Shown piece by piece: positions 1-13,399 of a stretch of DNA of 64,000 nt. The notes under the pieces were generated by a model, which was not told where the DNA came from, ran no database searches, and saw only the letters and a program-made list of their open reading frames with translations. A program made the position numbers and the translations under genes. Every line of letters starts with the position of its first letter. Within the stretch, counting starts at the first letter, position 1. The DNA comes from Saxidomus purpurata (taxonomy: Eukaryota > Mollusca > Bivalvia > Venerida > Veneridae): assembly GCA_022818135.1 (NCBI GenBank), contig JAFMSR010000007.1, positions 25,485,261 through 25,549,260 of the forward strand, in the 5' to 3' direction.

Positions 1-3000
1 TTGTGTTTAACTGACAAGTGTCAATACTCTATCATATAAATCTTGCAACCATCAGTCTTGTAACATATGTATATCAGGAATAACTATCTGTCTTACAGTA
101 CAACTCAGCTCTCTGGGTTTAAACTCCAGTCAGAATGTTGAATAGAGCTTTAAAACTCTGGACTACTTTGCATGTGTAAAGTTGCAAATGCTTTTACTAA
201 TCTCTTTAAACCATCTTGTTAAGAAAAACAATTATGGTTATAACATGTATACAATGTCTGATGTAACTTGACAAAACCCTTCCAAAACAACACCTTATAG
301 CAACCAGACCTACAGAAAAAGCAATAAACAGAGGAATGAATTGGCTTACACGAGTATAATTGTACAATTTTATACAGCATTAATGTCGTAATTAATACGT
401 CTACCATCATTAGGGCAAATCAATTGAAGTCATTCTAATCAGATACAAAGGTGAAACCAGATGTAGTCACTCGAAGACCTGTAAATGCAATTCATGCTGT
501 GTTTTCCATTATCTGTTAGAAAATTGCAATCTTATTACGCTAGCAAGATGCAAATGTTTTTTTAATCATTGATTCTATAAGGTTCTATGTAATGGGATTT
601 TCGTTCACGGATCAAGTTTTACAGAATTAAATGCATGTTGCATATAACAGCATTAACCATTTTTCTTATTGACAATATCCTTCACATAAAAAGTTCATCC
701 CGTTTAAACCTTAAGCGAATGAGTTTTTGATCTTCATCCGTACATGTTACATAATGTTGACGCTACCATACCTTAAATGTGTCAGCATGAGATGGGAGAT
801 CACATTGTGTAATCATACATTTAGGTATGTCAATGACTAGGTTCATGTTACACGAGCAATTTCAAGTTTCAAACTTCTTTTTTCCAATAATATTCAAATC
901 TATAAGATGCGGTTATAAGGACAGTAAAACACCGGCGTCAAAATAAATGAACTCCAACTTTATCGCAATATTAACTTACCTGACGTTTATAAATGATAAC
1001 GTGCCTGTAATTACGTCATAGTAATAGTATCGTGTTCAAATGATAATAGGTTTTTGACGCTTTTTTTAGTTTTAATATTTCAAATTATTCAAAATACGCA
1101 AAAATAAGACGATGACCTGCGAAATAATTAAATCTTATCATGAAAATATTGGATCCTTTTCACAGAGCAGCAAAGGCTACTTTATGCATTTTAAAAAGTA
1201 AACCGTATCTCATTCGTGACAATTTTAAGGCAACATGCTATCCAAATAATCATTTTAATGTTTTCATGCGAATATGTTATCCTCGCATAATGCGATCCTG
1301 CCTGATCTTGAATCATTCAAGCAGACAGTGGCCAAGTCCAGTTATCAATCGTACAACATTCGTTTTTAAACCTTTTATTCTTTTACTCTTTTAAACAGTT
1401 TTAACAATATTGATTCCCCTAACAGTAAAACTATCTTGCAGTTTTCTTGTTTTATCTTTTATTAACACCCGGCGTGCATCCTGTCAATAATACTAGTGAT
1501 AATTGTGAGGCAGTATGACAAGATCGATATATACATGTATTCGGTTTATAATCGGTATAAGTGATCATCAAATTTTTCATTTAACTCGTCATAATCAGTT
1601 ACTAGTAATAGTGCGTCACCGTGTTTCTAAGGACACTGGGAAAAACACGTGAATAATACACTATTTTCAAGAAACGTTTAAATGTTGACTGAACTCGATT
1701 TATGTGACAATTGTAGGTCGCATTGTCTGATGATTTGTCAGCTTTATAGTTTTATGATATTATGAAACAAGCAAACACAGTTATAGAAACAGGAATAGCA
1801 ATTGACAGACTTAATGAATTAAAACAGAATGTCAGATGGATGACATTTGGTTTAGCTTAATGGGAATCAGCATATTTAGAAAATGGTATCGCATTATCTC
1901 AATCAACAGGGTCAATTCCGTCTTTTCTGTTTGATCATGGCAAATGCAATCACCAGTTTCATTTGCCAAAGGGAGTTACTGTAGAAGTAACGATGTTCTC
2001 AAAGGAATTTTGCTTATAAAAAGCGAAAACTAAGTCATATTTTTACTCATTTCGTCCTTTATGATCAAACTAAGAAGTGCCAACTTCATTGCATAAAAGT
2101 ATAAATTCTTATAATAATTTTTACGTTTATAAGTAGACTCTGATTATGTATGACGTCATCAATTGTCCCGTATGTTGTAAAATAATAGTTAGATTGTGTA
2201 TATACAAGAAGTCTAACATTTAAACTCTTAAATGTCAGTTTATTTACTGTCTCTTTAATCCTATGTAATAGTATCTATAAATTAAGAAGTCAATTTAAAG
2301 ACCACTTTAGTTATATCTAGTGGAGAGAATGTCTTTATGTCTTACACAGTTAAAGTATCACACAAATGAAACATTTACAACTTGCTAAATTAAGTCAGTA
2401 ACCAGGGGCAGTGCATTTATGTTTTAAGAGCATTACCGGATTGAGTTTATGTTTTGAACAATACACGTCTCAAATTAAACTTCATAGCATATTTCAAAAT
2501 CTTGAGGATGTTTAAGTTGGCTGAAATTTATATGAGCTGTCACACCATGTGTTTTACTATCAAAATTAAGCGAAGTGTTGTTTTTTTTCATCAATAAATA
2601 AAGCGTTATACGATCCTATTTTTAGCTACGATGCTTAGTGCCTATAAAGTTTATTATCCATATGTTGACGATGGCTAGATATTTTCGAAGATTTTGATAA
2701 AGTAAAAATCAATGTTCCACGCAGTTTAATGCATTTGACTTTTTTCTTCAAGATTAGATAGGAGCTGCGCACATGTTTTATGAGATGAATCTTTCAACAT
2801 TATTGCGACATGCTGCAGAATATTTAAGACTTTTAATCAAGTTTGACAGATATCCCTTTCGTCACATTTTAAGCAGATTTTTCTGGGTCATTCAGGCTTT
2901 ATTCGATTAGTCTATGCAATAGCGTGAATTTCATTACTCTGCATTTTCTTAATAAGAAAGAACTCTTCGCAAAATGTCTTCTGATCAGTAGCTTTCTATT

Positions 3001-3935
3001 TTGCATCCTCGCATTCTTAAAAGTGACGAATAGTAGAATATGCACGAATGTCATATCTAAAACTCACATACATGTAACACTTAACAAAATTTTTCGGCAA
3101 AAAGGTAAGAAATTCCGTTTTAACTTTAATATATATACAATATAAATATATTTCATGAAACAACCACTATGCCTTAAGGCAAACGACCATGCGACAACGA
3201 CTAGGGTATAAATCGTTATGATAGGCTTACTCCATGAACATCAAATAACGGCAATTGGAACATCTATAATACTTGAATTTATTTTGATACATTTTTGTTT
3301 GTTTCGTGAGACATGTTGTTAACATGATGCTACTGATTTCCGAGTTATACATGTAAAAACTATATGAAGATACAACATTTGCAAATAAAACATGATTATT
3401 CATTTCGTTTTTATCTACATATTGCGCTTGTTTATGTGTGATGCTATGGCATCTCCTTCGAATAGAAATGGCGATGGTTAAATTTCAATTATGTTTAAAC
3501 AATTAGTTATGTTTGCGCTATCGCTTAGTTAATAAGTCAAACTGTCTATCATGCTTAACTTGACTATATACAGACATCATAGTAATAAAAACACTTACCT
3601 TTTGGTTTTATCAATAGATTTATCCTGATTTATTTCAGATAGTTTAAAGAGCAGCAAAAAAAGATGTCATAGTATAATTTCGACAATGTGGTTGCAATTT
3701 CAGCAGGTAATACATCTGCTGTTGTTTAATATCACAAAAGTCTTCAATTGGTCATCGGCCGTTATAAATAGTCAAAATGTAAAAAGTTAAAACAGTCACG
3801 TGACACAATATCGAGAAGTACATATATGTATGCAAACATTAATATGTCGTCCTCATTCATTTTCAAGCTTATTGGTTTGGTATAGACAACTAAATAGTCT
3901 GAAGTATAAACTTACATTTATAATAATAAACAAAA
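1..3935. other. AT-rich stretch with no gene or repeat recognised
   Basis: I read both strands and found only short open frames (longest 84 residues at 1140-1394) with no family motif and no codon-like composition. There is no clear tandem repeat, terminal inverted repeat or tRNA-like sequence. It could be intergenic DNA or part of a large intron. A single TGACGTCA at 2151-2158 is the only classical regulatory-type word I noticed, and one occurrence in this much sequence is unremarkable. Confidence 0.6.
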
Positions 3936-4095
3936 AATAGATAAATAAAAATAAGTGAATAAATAAATAGATAAATGAATGAATAAATGAATGAATGAAT
4001 GAATGAATGAATGAATGAATGAATGAATGAATGAATGAATGAATGAATGAATGAATGAATGAATGAATGAATGAGTGAATGAATGAATGAATGAA
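3936..4095. repeat. Microsatellite, (GAAT)n with (ATAA)n lead-in
   Basis: A degenerate lead-in of ATAAATA/GTGAATAAATA words passes into nearly perfect GAATGAAT repeats from about 3974 to 4095, with one GAGT interruption near 4073. The purity of the core suggests recent slippage, so length polymorphism is likely. Confidence 0.97.
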
Positions 4096-4185
4096 ATAAT
4101 TATTAATTAATATAATTATTTATTTATTTAATTATTTAATTAATTAATTAATTAATTAATTAATTAATTAATTAATTAATTAATC
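4096..4185. repeat. Microsatellite, (TTAA)n with (TTAT)n lead-in
   Basis: Directly after the GAAT array the sequence becomes TAATTATTTATTTATT and then a nearly perfect TTAATTAA run from about 4133 to 4184. The run is self-complementary and can form a cruciform or slipped structure. The two different tetranucleotide arrays abut with only about 40 bases of degenerate sequence between them. Confidence 0.95.
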
Positions 4186-4625
4186 GATAGACAACGAAAA
4201 TGAAGTATCATATATCTTCATAAAAATATTAATTAAAACAAGTCAAAACCTGTTGAATTAAAGCTATCTAGTCATGGATACACTTTAAGAATGTCGATTG
4301 TATCTGAAATGGACATAAAAGCCAACCGTGAACGCGGACAGAGATCAAAATGTTATATGTCTGAAATGTCTCGTTAAAAACTCTTGACATGAAATATTTC
4401 AAAGTTAGCGGTGTTCTCATCATAAACGTACGTTCTATTCAAGACCAATACAAGCAAATGATCAGGAAATAACGAGAGGACCTGATGACCATGACTTTAT
4501 CGTTCACCTGAGTAACATTGTATTTTAAAACAAAAAAGCAGATCAAAATATAATAATCAATGTAAGTCATAGTAATTTATTAAACTACTTTTCAGAACTG
4601 TCAAATATTCATCTCTTTAGCTTGA
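4186..4625. other. Unannotated spacer
   Basis: AT-rich single-copy-looking sequence between the microsatellites and the tandem monomers. I see no gene, RNA or element in it. Confidence 0.5.
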
Positions 4626-4960
4626 ACAAGGCTTAAGGTCAAGACTAGTCAAACTCAAATTTTAAATTTGCATTCAAACCTGTACATAGGTTTTAAATTT
4701 TATTACTGTAGCTGCAAAAACAAGAAAGTGATCAGGGTCAAAGTCAGATAAGGTCAAAGTTGAAATATGCATTCAAAATTATCCAAAGAGTTCAAATTAC
4801 ATTGATGTAGCTTCAAAAACAAAATAAAATGATCAATAGCTGAAGGTCAAGGTCAGCAAACGTCAAAGTTGCAATCTTCAAGCACACCTTTATACATAAT
4901 CTAAATTTCATTAATGTAGCTGTTTTGACCTAAGTCAAATTCAGGCAAGGTCAAAGTTGA
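4626..4960. repeat. Tandem monomers with AAGGTCAAAGTTG core
   Basis: About three diverged head-to-tail monomers of roughly 100-110 bases. Each contains AAGGTCAA or GTCAAAGTTG, then GCATTCAAA-like sequence, then a TTAAATTTCATTAATGTAGCTG-type segment (compare 4695-4712, 4796-4812 and 4903-4922) and CAAAAACAAGAAAGTGATCA. The block runs into the GGGC-rich monomers of the next element, so it may be the distal part of the same composite element. It is satellite-like and non-coding. Confidence 0.8.
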
Positions 4961-5587
4961 TAAAATGACTCCGGGCAGGGCCAACTTTGACCTTTAAACA
5001 ATCTTTGTTCAAAACCAAAAGTCAATATTGCAAGCCAAATGTTAATAATTAACATCAGGGCGGGGCCAACTTAGACCCTGGATGTTTGCTTTAAAAATCT
5101 TGGTACAAGGGAACTAGGGGAATCTAGGCAATGCTTCAAGCAAAATTTTGAAAAAACCTGGACCCAAGGGGTATGATTTTGATAATTTTATTAAAAGACC
5201 ACTATACAATGCTAAAAGCCAAATATCTAAACTCTCGGCCTAGTGGTCTGAAACAATTGGATTTTTAAAGACTTTCCTAAATACCTCAATGTAAAACGAA
5301 AAAGCACCGAGTTGATTTTAACAGGAAGCCATGATTTTAACAATCTTGGTAGATTTCAATTCGGACATTTCTATCTGCAATTTATCTTGTGGCTAATAGA
5401 GACAAGAAGAAGTTTTAAGTTTTCTTAGTTGTTAAATCAAGTTACCCCTACGGGCGAGGTCAAGTTTAAACCAGGCGTTCTGCTTAGACCTACTGTATTT
5501 TTTAACATTCATGTTAACATGCCGGACGTCGAACGGTGAATGGTCACAATAGTTTTCCGTGAGCACGAGTACCTAGATGAGCTAAAA
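4961..5587 (-). mobile_element. Bivalve-type tandem-monomer element, minus orientation, copy 1
   Basis: Degenerate monomers carry GGGCAGGGCCAACTTTGACC (from about 4974) and CAGGGCGGGGCCAACTTAGA (from about 5056), then GACCACTATACAATGCTAAA and CCAAATATCTAAACTCT. The right end at 5521-5587 has GCCGGACGTCG, then TGGTCACAATAG, then a hairpin-like GTGAGCACGAGTACCTAGATGAGCT. On the minus strand this reads like the head of the element at 52388. The architecture (short non-autonomous element, central tandem monomers, conserved terminus) resembles the pearl or Helitron-associated elements described in bivalves. That family assignment is from memory and is tentative. Confidence 0.65.
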
Positions 5588-8500
5588 TATTGTCACGTGC
5601 TAGACATTTGATTAAGTTTGGGTAGCGTGTTTAAGTTGTATCCTGTACAGGTATCTGGATGTGCCCCTTTTGATAATAGTTTGGTAGCGTGCTAGGTTCA
5701 GCAATGGCAGCTTCATTCAGTGGACAAACCAGTTTATACCTATTACCTATAGTTTTGTTACTTAGTATTGGTTATACCAGGACTAAACTTGTTCTAGTGT
5801 AAATACACTGCGAAATGAATAACACGAAATCCGTTGAAATTAATGACTTTAATATAGGGTGGATACACCCTTGAAAATATTGCAGTTTACAACCAATTCA
5901 GAATAACTTCAAAGTGTTATATAGTCTGTGCAAATCTATAAAGTCAACTTGTTATATTAACAATAACAACAGTACTTATAAATTCTAAATAACTTAGAGT
6001 GCACGATAATGACTTCATGAAAACTGTAGCTATATATGTAAGACGAAAATGGCTTTCCATAGTTTTTACGCGCAACGAAAATGGCGAACCAGTAGACCGT
6101 GACTGACTATTGACAAAACCAAATAATCCAATAAACAGTGCTTCACAAGAGCAACAGTATATATTTAATGTAAAAGTTCATCAAAATTACTTCAAAAAGT
6201 GTCTCTTTATCTTTAAAGAATTAATTAAATGTCTTTCCAACAAATTTTAACGCCGACAACGTACTTTGTAAAATTTACTTAATAATCTCTAAGAACCAAA
6301 TGAGCGTAGTTGTCTGTTGGAAATTCTGGTGTAAACTCCTCCCTCAACCGAAAATCTGGGCCTTTTTATACCCATACGCTAAAATCAACCCAAAAATAGT
6401 GGTTGAAGAGGTTGATCAACCAAATTCGGTCGTGGCTGCTTCTGCAAGTGATCGTTTCTCCCAACAACTTTGGTTGATTCGACCAGAAATGGTTAAAAAC
6501 TGATACTTGACTTTAACAGTAAAAACAAGAAAAATCTGAAGTTATCACATTATGTATCATATTCAAAGGCTATTTAAACCAGTTCTATACCTTTGGCAAG
6601 CTAAAGATGCAAGGTTCTGCAGACTCATGTTTTGTTTACAAGTTTGACAGGTAGTTGTCCGTAACAACCGACTAAAACGGTCCATAATGCATTGCGATAA
6701 ATGGCTGCCACAGAGAAAAAGTAAACACTGTTTAACTCAATAAATGACTATATCTGCAGAAATACATGGAATTAAATACAGTTACTTGGCGAATAGTTCA
6801 GAAATGCGTGTGCTACAAGTTGCAATAAGATTTCTTAACATGGCAATGGATTAAGTGCAAAAATAATGCATGTAAGTTGAAATATCATGTATAGCGAAAA
6901 CTGAACAAACTGTGATAGGAATTCAACAGTTCAAAAGTGACTTACAGTACTACAGATTTAAACTAGCTTATAACCTGTATAAATGAGTCTGTGGTTTTGA
7001 TTTTTAAATGACTCAGCTCATTGTACTTTTATGGCTGGTTAACTCAGCAGAATCCATCTAAAATGGGAATGATTCAAGAATAGCTCAGATCAGTTCAAGT
7101 ACAGTTCATACAGTTCATAAGTAAGTAAGTTCAGTTAAAGTTCTGTTCTGTTCTGTTGTTAACAGTTTTGTTCATTTCCCGGAACATAACAATATTATAT
7201 CAAAGTTGTTCTGAGTTCAAGCATTAACATTGAACTGTCAGATAAAATCAGACAGAAACTGACATGTGTCATTTCTATAGATGATTAAAGTACCTTATTA
7301 CAAAGAAGAAAGTGAAATAAAATGACAGATGCCATTTCGAATTATGTTCATTAGACTTTGAATCCAGACAATTGTCGAATAAACATACCGATTTTTAAGT
7401 GGCTGATTGCATCAAATGTAAAGAAAATTTATATCATGTCTTTTCTGCATCCGTCAAAATGATAGATTAAGATTGGAAATTTTTATACCTCAGTTTTTAT
7501 TTTCCGGTCAGACTTTCCTTGCATAAAGACATTTAAAAATACATTAACTACTGTAACAAGTAAATATCGACTTTGTACGTACATTTTTATTTGTTTGAAT
7601 ACCAAACAAATATACTTACCGTTTTCCGATGCCTACTCCTTAAGTACCAAACCTGAAAGTAGCTCCGGCACGTTAGTCAGCATACAATCCCAAATTATGA
7701 TTCTTCATTTTAAACCATATGGCCATTGCAGACATGAAAGTTGTATTGTTTGAATATATAATGTTATCAACTCATGCTGTATCAGCTAAATTTTGTAAAT
7801 ATAACTAAAGTAAACTGTTTCCGAATAAGAACCGCGGATGTATTTCATTTTACAATGATGCGCAAAAATAAGGGACGAATCACTATATATATATACACCC
7901 TATATAAATAGTTCGGATTTCTTAACCCGCCGGCCATTTCTTAAACCTTGTGTGGAAAGAAAACATATGTTTTGGATTTTCTGTGACAACAAAATGTCTA
8001 AACCTGATCGTCATTTTAAAGAATGAACTATTTTGGACAGCCAGGAATATTTACGCGCATGTTTACAAATTTTCTTTTTACGAATATATCCATCCATTCA
8101 TATTTTGTTTTCAATGTTCGGCAAGGGACGTAATTATAACTTTCTTTATTGCTGAATTGTTTATTCTGTGGACTTGTCGCGAGCTAGTCTGCGTTCCTAC
8201 ATGTATTAGAAATACGCGTGAGCAACTTTTGCAGAAAACAAGTGTTAGGTTACGTTAATGTCGCTGTTCAAACGATTTGTTATATTTAATAGATGGTGAT
8301 TGTTTTCAGTAGAAGGCAATTTACCCTATGTTCGACTGTAGGCCTCGTTATCTTGAAACGCATCGAATGAGCTATTTTGTTAAAATACATTCATATCTTA
8401 GCTATAAATGACTGCAGAAAAACATTTGAACATCGTTACTTCCTGGTCTCAACCACATTCGTTCTATAAATGTTTAATGTGGTATTTTACATACGCGTTA

Positions 8501-10571
8501 TTACTTTGACAATCCCCTTATTGATCGGTGCTATTGCCTGCTTGTTTGTGTTACTAGCTGCTCAGTGTCAGGTGAAAACATTTAGTTGAGTACAGTGAAA
8601 ATCCCTGCTGTCTATGTGTACAGAAATATAGACACTTCGATCCAAAATACAATTTATAACTGTTGCATTCTGTTCATATGGTATTACCAATTTGTATATC
8701 CTTCACTAATGAAGATTACAGAATGAAGTAGCCTTCAGAACAAAACAAAGGACAAATATATTGAATACACATACAAATCCAGCGTCTTCAGCGCTTTGAT
8801 TTAACGCTCTGTTCTTTTTGGAAGGTGATAACCTTTCATAGTATTTGCACCAGAATAAGATTCTGCCCTAATACAACCATTGGAACTTGTTCCTAACGCT
8901 AATCAATGAAGTGCGATTAAAGGAGAATTGTTCGGATATAAGAATACAGTAATGAAATGTTCCTGTTACAGTTCTTTGTTACAGAGCTATGCCGTCATAT
9001 CTCAAAGCTCGTCGAAATCCAAAATACACATTTTTGTCAGTTTGATATGCACATTGACCCCCGTTTTTTATTTTTACATTCTAAGACAAAGGTGTTAACC
9101 AAACTGTAGGTACAATATTTCAAAAACCTTGTTAGTTCTTTATCAAGTAAAACATCATTTATGAAAAATTGAAAAAAGAATTTAGTAAATTGGGTTGGGT
9201 AATAATAAGGAGCGTTATATTCATTCAGATAATGATAGAATACCACTTTCCCTATTTTTTCATCCAAAATATGAAATATTTCATTAGAAAAAAAGGAAAA
9301 TGGATACCTATTCTGAAAAAATACCACAAACATAAACTTTTAAATACCCAAATTCTAGCTAATTCTGATTTAGCACCTTGATTTCATAGTGTATCCCTAA
9401 ACATTAATATTGCGAAAATGTTAAGCCATCGACTTATCATCACTTTTCCATATTTTAACTAGCAAAATGTTAGTCTCTATAAAAACACGGCCAATAAAAT
9501 TTCTTAAACTGCTTAAATAGCACGTTTCCCAAGCTGACATACATTGTATTTCGAAATCACCTTCCATTAGTTCTTCAATGCTTTGATGCCTACGGGCTCT
9601 GCAACTTACATCATGAAGTTATGTATGTCAAATTGTGCATGCGTGATGAAAAATGTACGTCTACATTATATTGCTTTCAGTCTGATCTTTTCTTGTCTGA
9701 GCATGATCATGTTGAATATTTATCCAAAAGGCGTAGAAGTAAGAAATCTGCAACACGGTAGCTAAACATCGCACTTATTTTCAAGCCTATTCCATATGTG
9801 TAATCTATAAGATGCCAAACAATATCAAGATACAAATATTTTTATTATAAGGTAAAAGCGTACCTTTCTAAACTGGCTGTATCCCCTTTTATCTACTTCG
9901 AAACCGAACATTAGACTACCAGCACCAATTTTAAAAAAGATCCCATACAATAGGATGTCATAACATGCCCTGCTGTGTTTCCAACATAACTCAGGATAAT
10001 GTCAACAGTAACTGCAATTAGCAACATCATTAGAACTGACGGAAATATTCAAGGCTTAGACTGTTCCAACTGTCTGACCATCAAAAGCGTGTAATTAGGA
10101 ACAGAACAAACATTTTTAAGTGACTATAACCATTATACCAGTTCAAGCTTTGTTCCTCTAGATCTTTAATCTCAAAATGATATATCCCTGGTTTTTAATA
10201 TCGCAATTGCATTGTGTAACCTATCCTAAGATTTTTTAAATATTGTAAGACTGAAATGTTGAAAGAACTATCATTTGGGATTTAGACGACATCAATAAGA
10301 GTCGGTGGCTCAAACAGGGGAACTTCTTATTACACAAGGAAGTCTTGCGTACATCGTACTATGGTATTATTATATAGTACCTTTTTCATGACAGATAAGG
10401 TGTTGGTTGGATATGTTTTACAAATATGACATGTCTTAAATAAAACCACTTCTTGGAGAGGTTTTCGGACATATTTTGATTCGGTTGATTCAGTTTTGAA
10501 TGTTTGTAAAGCAATACTTTCAACAACCGTCCAACATAATAGAACGTTTTTGGTGCTTAAAAACACCCTTT
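5588..10571. other. AT-rich stretch with no gene recognised
   Basis: Only short open frames occur (for example 7950-8258, 102 residues, and opposite-strand frames at 9037-9333 and 9169-9381 in very AT-rich sequence). None shows a domain or a coding signature. Small simple-sequence patches are present at 7090-7165 (CAGTTCA and TTCTG words) and 7884-7895 (TA run). No terminal inverted repeats or SINE heads were seen. It may be intergenic or intronic. Confidence 0.55.
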
Positions 10572-10949
10572 CTTAAAGCTGCTCGCTCTCAGTTGCCGTT
10601 GAAATTTTTTTTTTCAAAAATGACATACTAATACATAAAATTTTATATAGAACTAAAGGCTAGAATCAACAACAGAAGTAAAAATCTAGGTAGCAATTAG
10701 CAAAAATCGATTGAAAAATTATGCTGATATGACAGCACCGCTACACTACATGTTTAATATATTGGGATTTCAAAAGCGTTGGCAACGCTTTATTATTTGG
10801 TAGCGCATTATTTCAAGTCTATAGATGTTCTTTATAGGAATTCATACTGGAAGCTTTTTATATGACTGTATGTTCTAAAATATGTTATTTTCATACAGAT
10901 TGAAGAATTTTATTTTTTTTACCAAAAAATGAGAGCGAGCAGCTTGAAG
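10572..10949. mobile_element. MITE with AAGCTGCTCGCTCTCA terminal inverted repeats
   Basis: The left end CTTAAAGCTGCTCGCTCTCA (10572-10591) is matched in inverted orientation by TGAGAGCGAGCAGCTTGAAG at the right end (10930-10949), with one difference in 20 bases. The interior is AT-rich with no transposase. At about 378 bases this is a typical non-autonomous DNA transposon. Termini of this kind (AAAGCTGC followed by CTCTCA) are common in bivalve genomes as far as I recall. The target-site duplication is not clear. Confidence 0.85.
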
Positions 10950-12562
10950 GAACAAATATCCTCCATTTTCTTAAATTTGTGTTATTGTTACTATCTTTTG
11001 TATATGAAAACAAACAACGACAAGCAGTACTACACTGAACTTTTTGTTCTGCTAAAAGCTAAGCCGTGATACTATCTTGGTAGATACTGTTGTCTTGCGA
11101 AGCCGTGTCAATATACGGAGAACGGCTTATTGCATAAAACTCTTTGCAAAAATTTATCTGCATAACCACATGACGTTGTAATGTTAATCGTCCTTACTTG
11201 GACAGCTTTTTCGAGTGAATGATTATATATCTGACATTGTTTTATAGATTGAATGAAATATGCAGTGTTGGATATGGGATGATGCTGTTGATATCCAAGA
11301 GACTGCCATTAAATACAACCAGAAAAAAAATCACTTAAATGTTAAAAATATAAACAATATTCTTCTACTTGTTGAGGTATATAAAGCACTGATATGATGA
11401 CATTTTAATTCAGATAATGTAAATCAGTCATATTTAGTTCCTTTGCATGTTGAGAAATAATTCAAGGACTTAGGGAATTTTTATGGACACGCACTTTGTC
11501 TTATTTACCATTTCGGTATTTGAGACGTTTCTTTTCAATAATTCTATGGTCCAAATGTTGTACAAACGATGGCGTGGCGATGTTTTCGTGATTCAAGATT
11601 TGAGTCCTGCCGGATAATACGCTTAAACAATAAAATATCTCTTAAATACTTTATTGTAGTTTATCTGCTTTCTTTTACTGCTAACATTAACATTTTTTCA
11701 ATTTAAAATTTAGATATATCAGAATTCATGTCTTTAATTTGCATACTAAAAACTCATTTGTATTATAAATTTCTACGCAAGCAAAGTTTATGATACGAAC
11801 CGCAACATAAAGATGTCTCATTGAAATAAAAGGAAATAAAATAGGTAAATGTAGTAAGCAGTAAACGGCATTGATTTATCAAAACACAATCTATTCTGAA
11901 ATCAAGTACTGCCATTCTGCAATTTTGTTTATAAATACTCAGTTTAATCATACATTGCATACATTTAAACAGATTTATATTTTAAGAAACAAACTGAATA
12001 TATACCTATCTTACAAAAATATACATAGGTCTATAATTATGATCTCTAAATAAACAATATAAATAAACAATATCTCATTGGTCTATATATACTAGTAACA
12101 TGATCACCGGAGATTTTTTTTTCGGGGGAGGGAGAGGGGTTCCCTTAGTAAAAATAGTAGAGGACAAAAGTTCTGCACGTTTCGTAAAGTTTCAATTAAA
12201 TCTGCATTGTTAATTACTTTAAGTTCTTTAATACAGTACTGTCCAAGCGAGCTAAGTAAAGTATTGTAAAATGATTAGATAATTTACAATTGTAAATATA
12301 AATGTTATACCATTTCAACTAAGCATACCGTCAGACAGCTTTTGTCCTTAAGTAAGTAAATTATCTCTATAAAGAACCTGTATTGTTATGAATATTACCC
12401 GTCTAATTGTCTCGTAGCTAGTATAACGTTAATGGAGCTAAATTAAAAACGTCGATGACGAAATTAATATGATTTTAAACATGGACATTGTCCTGCACAG
12501 TTGTATGCATTGTATAAAAGATATTTCCAAAAGATATATTTCAAGCATGAAAAAAGTATTAT
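10950..12562. other. AT-rich stretch with no gene recognised
   Basis: No gene, RNA or element is supported. A purine-rich patch lies at 12108-12138 (poly-T followed by a GGGGGAGGGAGAGGGG tract). Opposite-strand short frames around 11763-12053 overlap each other in low-complexity AT sequence and look fortuitous. Confidence 0.5.
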
Positions 12563-12727
12563 ACATACATGCCTTGTATGGACTCGGGAATCACCGGATG
12601 AACATTTGTAGTGTGAAAGTCACCAGATTATACCAATATTGATCTCGGCTATCGCATCTGTAAATATTTCCATCTTCTGGTGAGTATTACATTATATTCA
12701 ATGCCCACGAGTCCATGATTGTATGAT
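12563..12727. mobile_element. Fold-back (palindromic) element with GTATGGACTCG arms
   Basis: The left arm contains TTGTATGGACTCGGG followed by CACCGGATG (12574-12600). The right arm contains the inverse order CATCTTCTGGTGAG ... CCCACGAGTCCATGATTG (12670-12722). The arms pair imperfectly, with small indels, around a central AT-rich loop of about 70 bases. It is most simply a short fold-back MITE. No transposase is present. Confidence 0.6.
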
Positions 12728-13399
12728 ATGTTATTTACATTCCTATTAATTAGTAATAATATACGATGAAAATAAAAACGCGTTTCAAACGGAGTTTTGC
12801 CATTAGTTTTTGTAGAATACGTTTTATATACAGCCTAAGTTTCTCTTTCTTAAGGTACTGCTGATTAAGTTCTTAATCTGAAGAATGTGATGGCAAAGGA
12901 TCCATAATAAAAACCAACGATCGAGCCTGTACCCTTTTAGTTTTATTGAAAAAGGATTTACAGGGTTTACATTGAGTTCGTAGAATTACCTCGTTTATTT
13001 ATAATGACATTAAAAATAACGAATGTGAAATTTCTTTTATCATTAAATATCATCGTTTTAAGTGTAAGTTTGTGTTTTGCAACAGTTCCGTCGTTCTATG
13101 TGCACTTAAGGGTCTTTTGAAGGCCCATCTATAAAGTAAACCATGCTTTATAACTTTTGATAAAATAAGCAAAATTGATTGTGTAGATTGGTCAATTGTA
13201 CAATTTTCTGGAGGTTTATATTTCATTTGTAGAGAAAGTCCTTGTCTGAAAGGCTTGCTGTATTAACCTCACACATATATTTATTTATGACACGGTTAAG
13301 ATTAAAATTCCAGTGCAGTACGAGAGAGTTTATAATTATGGTGAACATATAGACACAGTCGTTTGAAATTGATGTAAATAATGCAGAAAAAAGCATGGA
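12728..13399. other. Spacer before duplication family D
   Basis: AT-rich, with no gene or element recognised. I could not find a clear counterpart in the D copies downstream, so the left edge of the D array is placed at about 13.4 kb. Confidence 0.4.

Noticed and set aside
2151..2158. TGACGTCA as a CRE-type regulatory site
   Set aside because: A single eight-base palindrome is expected by chance about once in a window of this size, and no promoter or gene is nearby.
6300..6503. 67-residue frame with hydrophilic stretches at 6400-6490
   Set aside because: Part of it reads through a short inverted repeat (GATCAACCAAATTCGGTCG and TTTGGTTGATTCGACC), and no other coding evidence was found.
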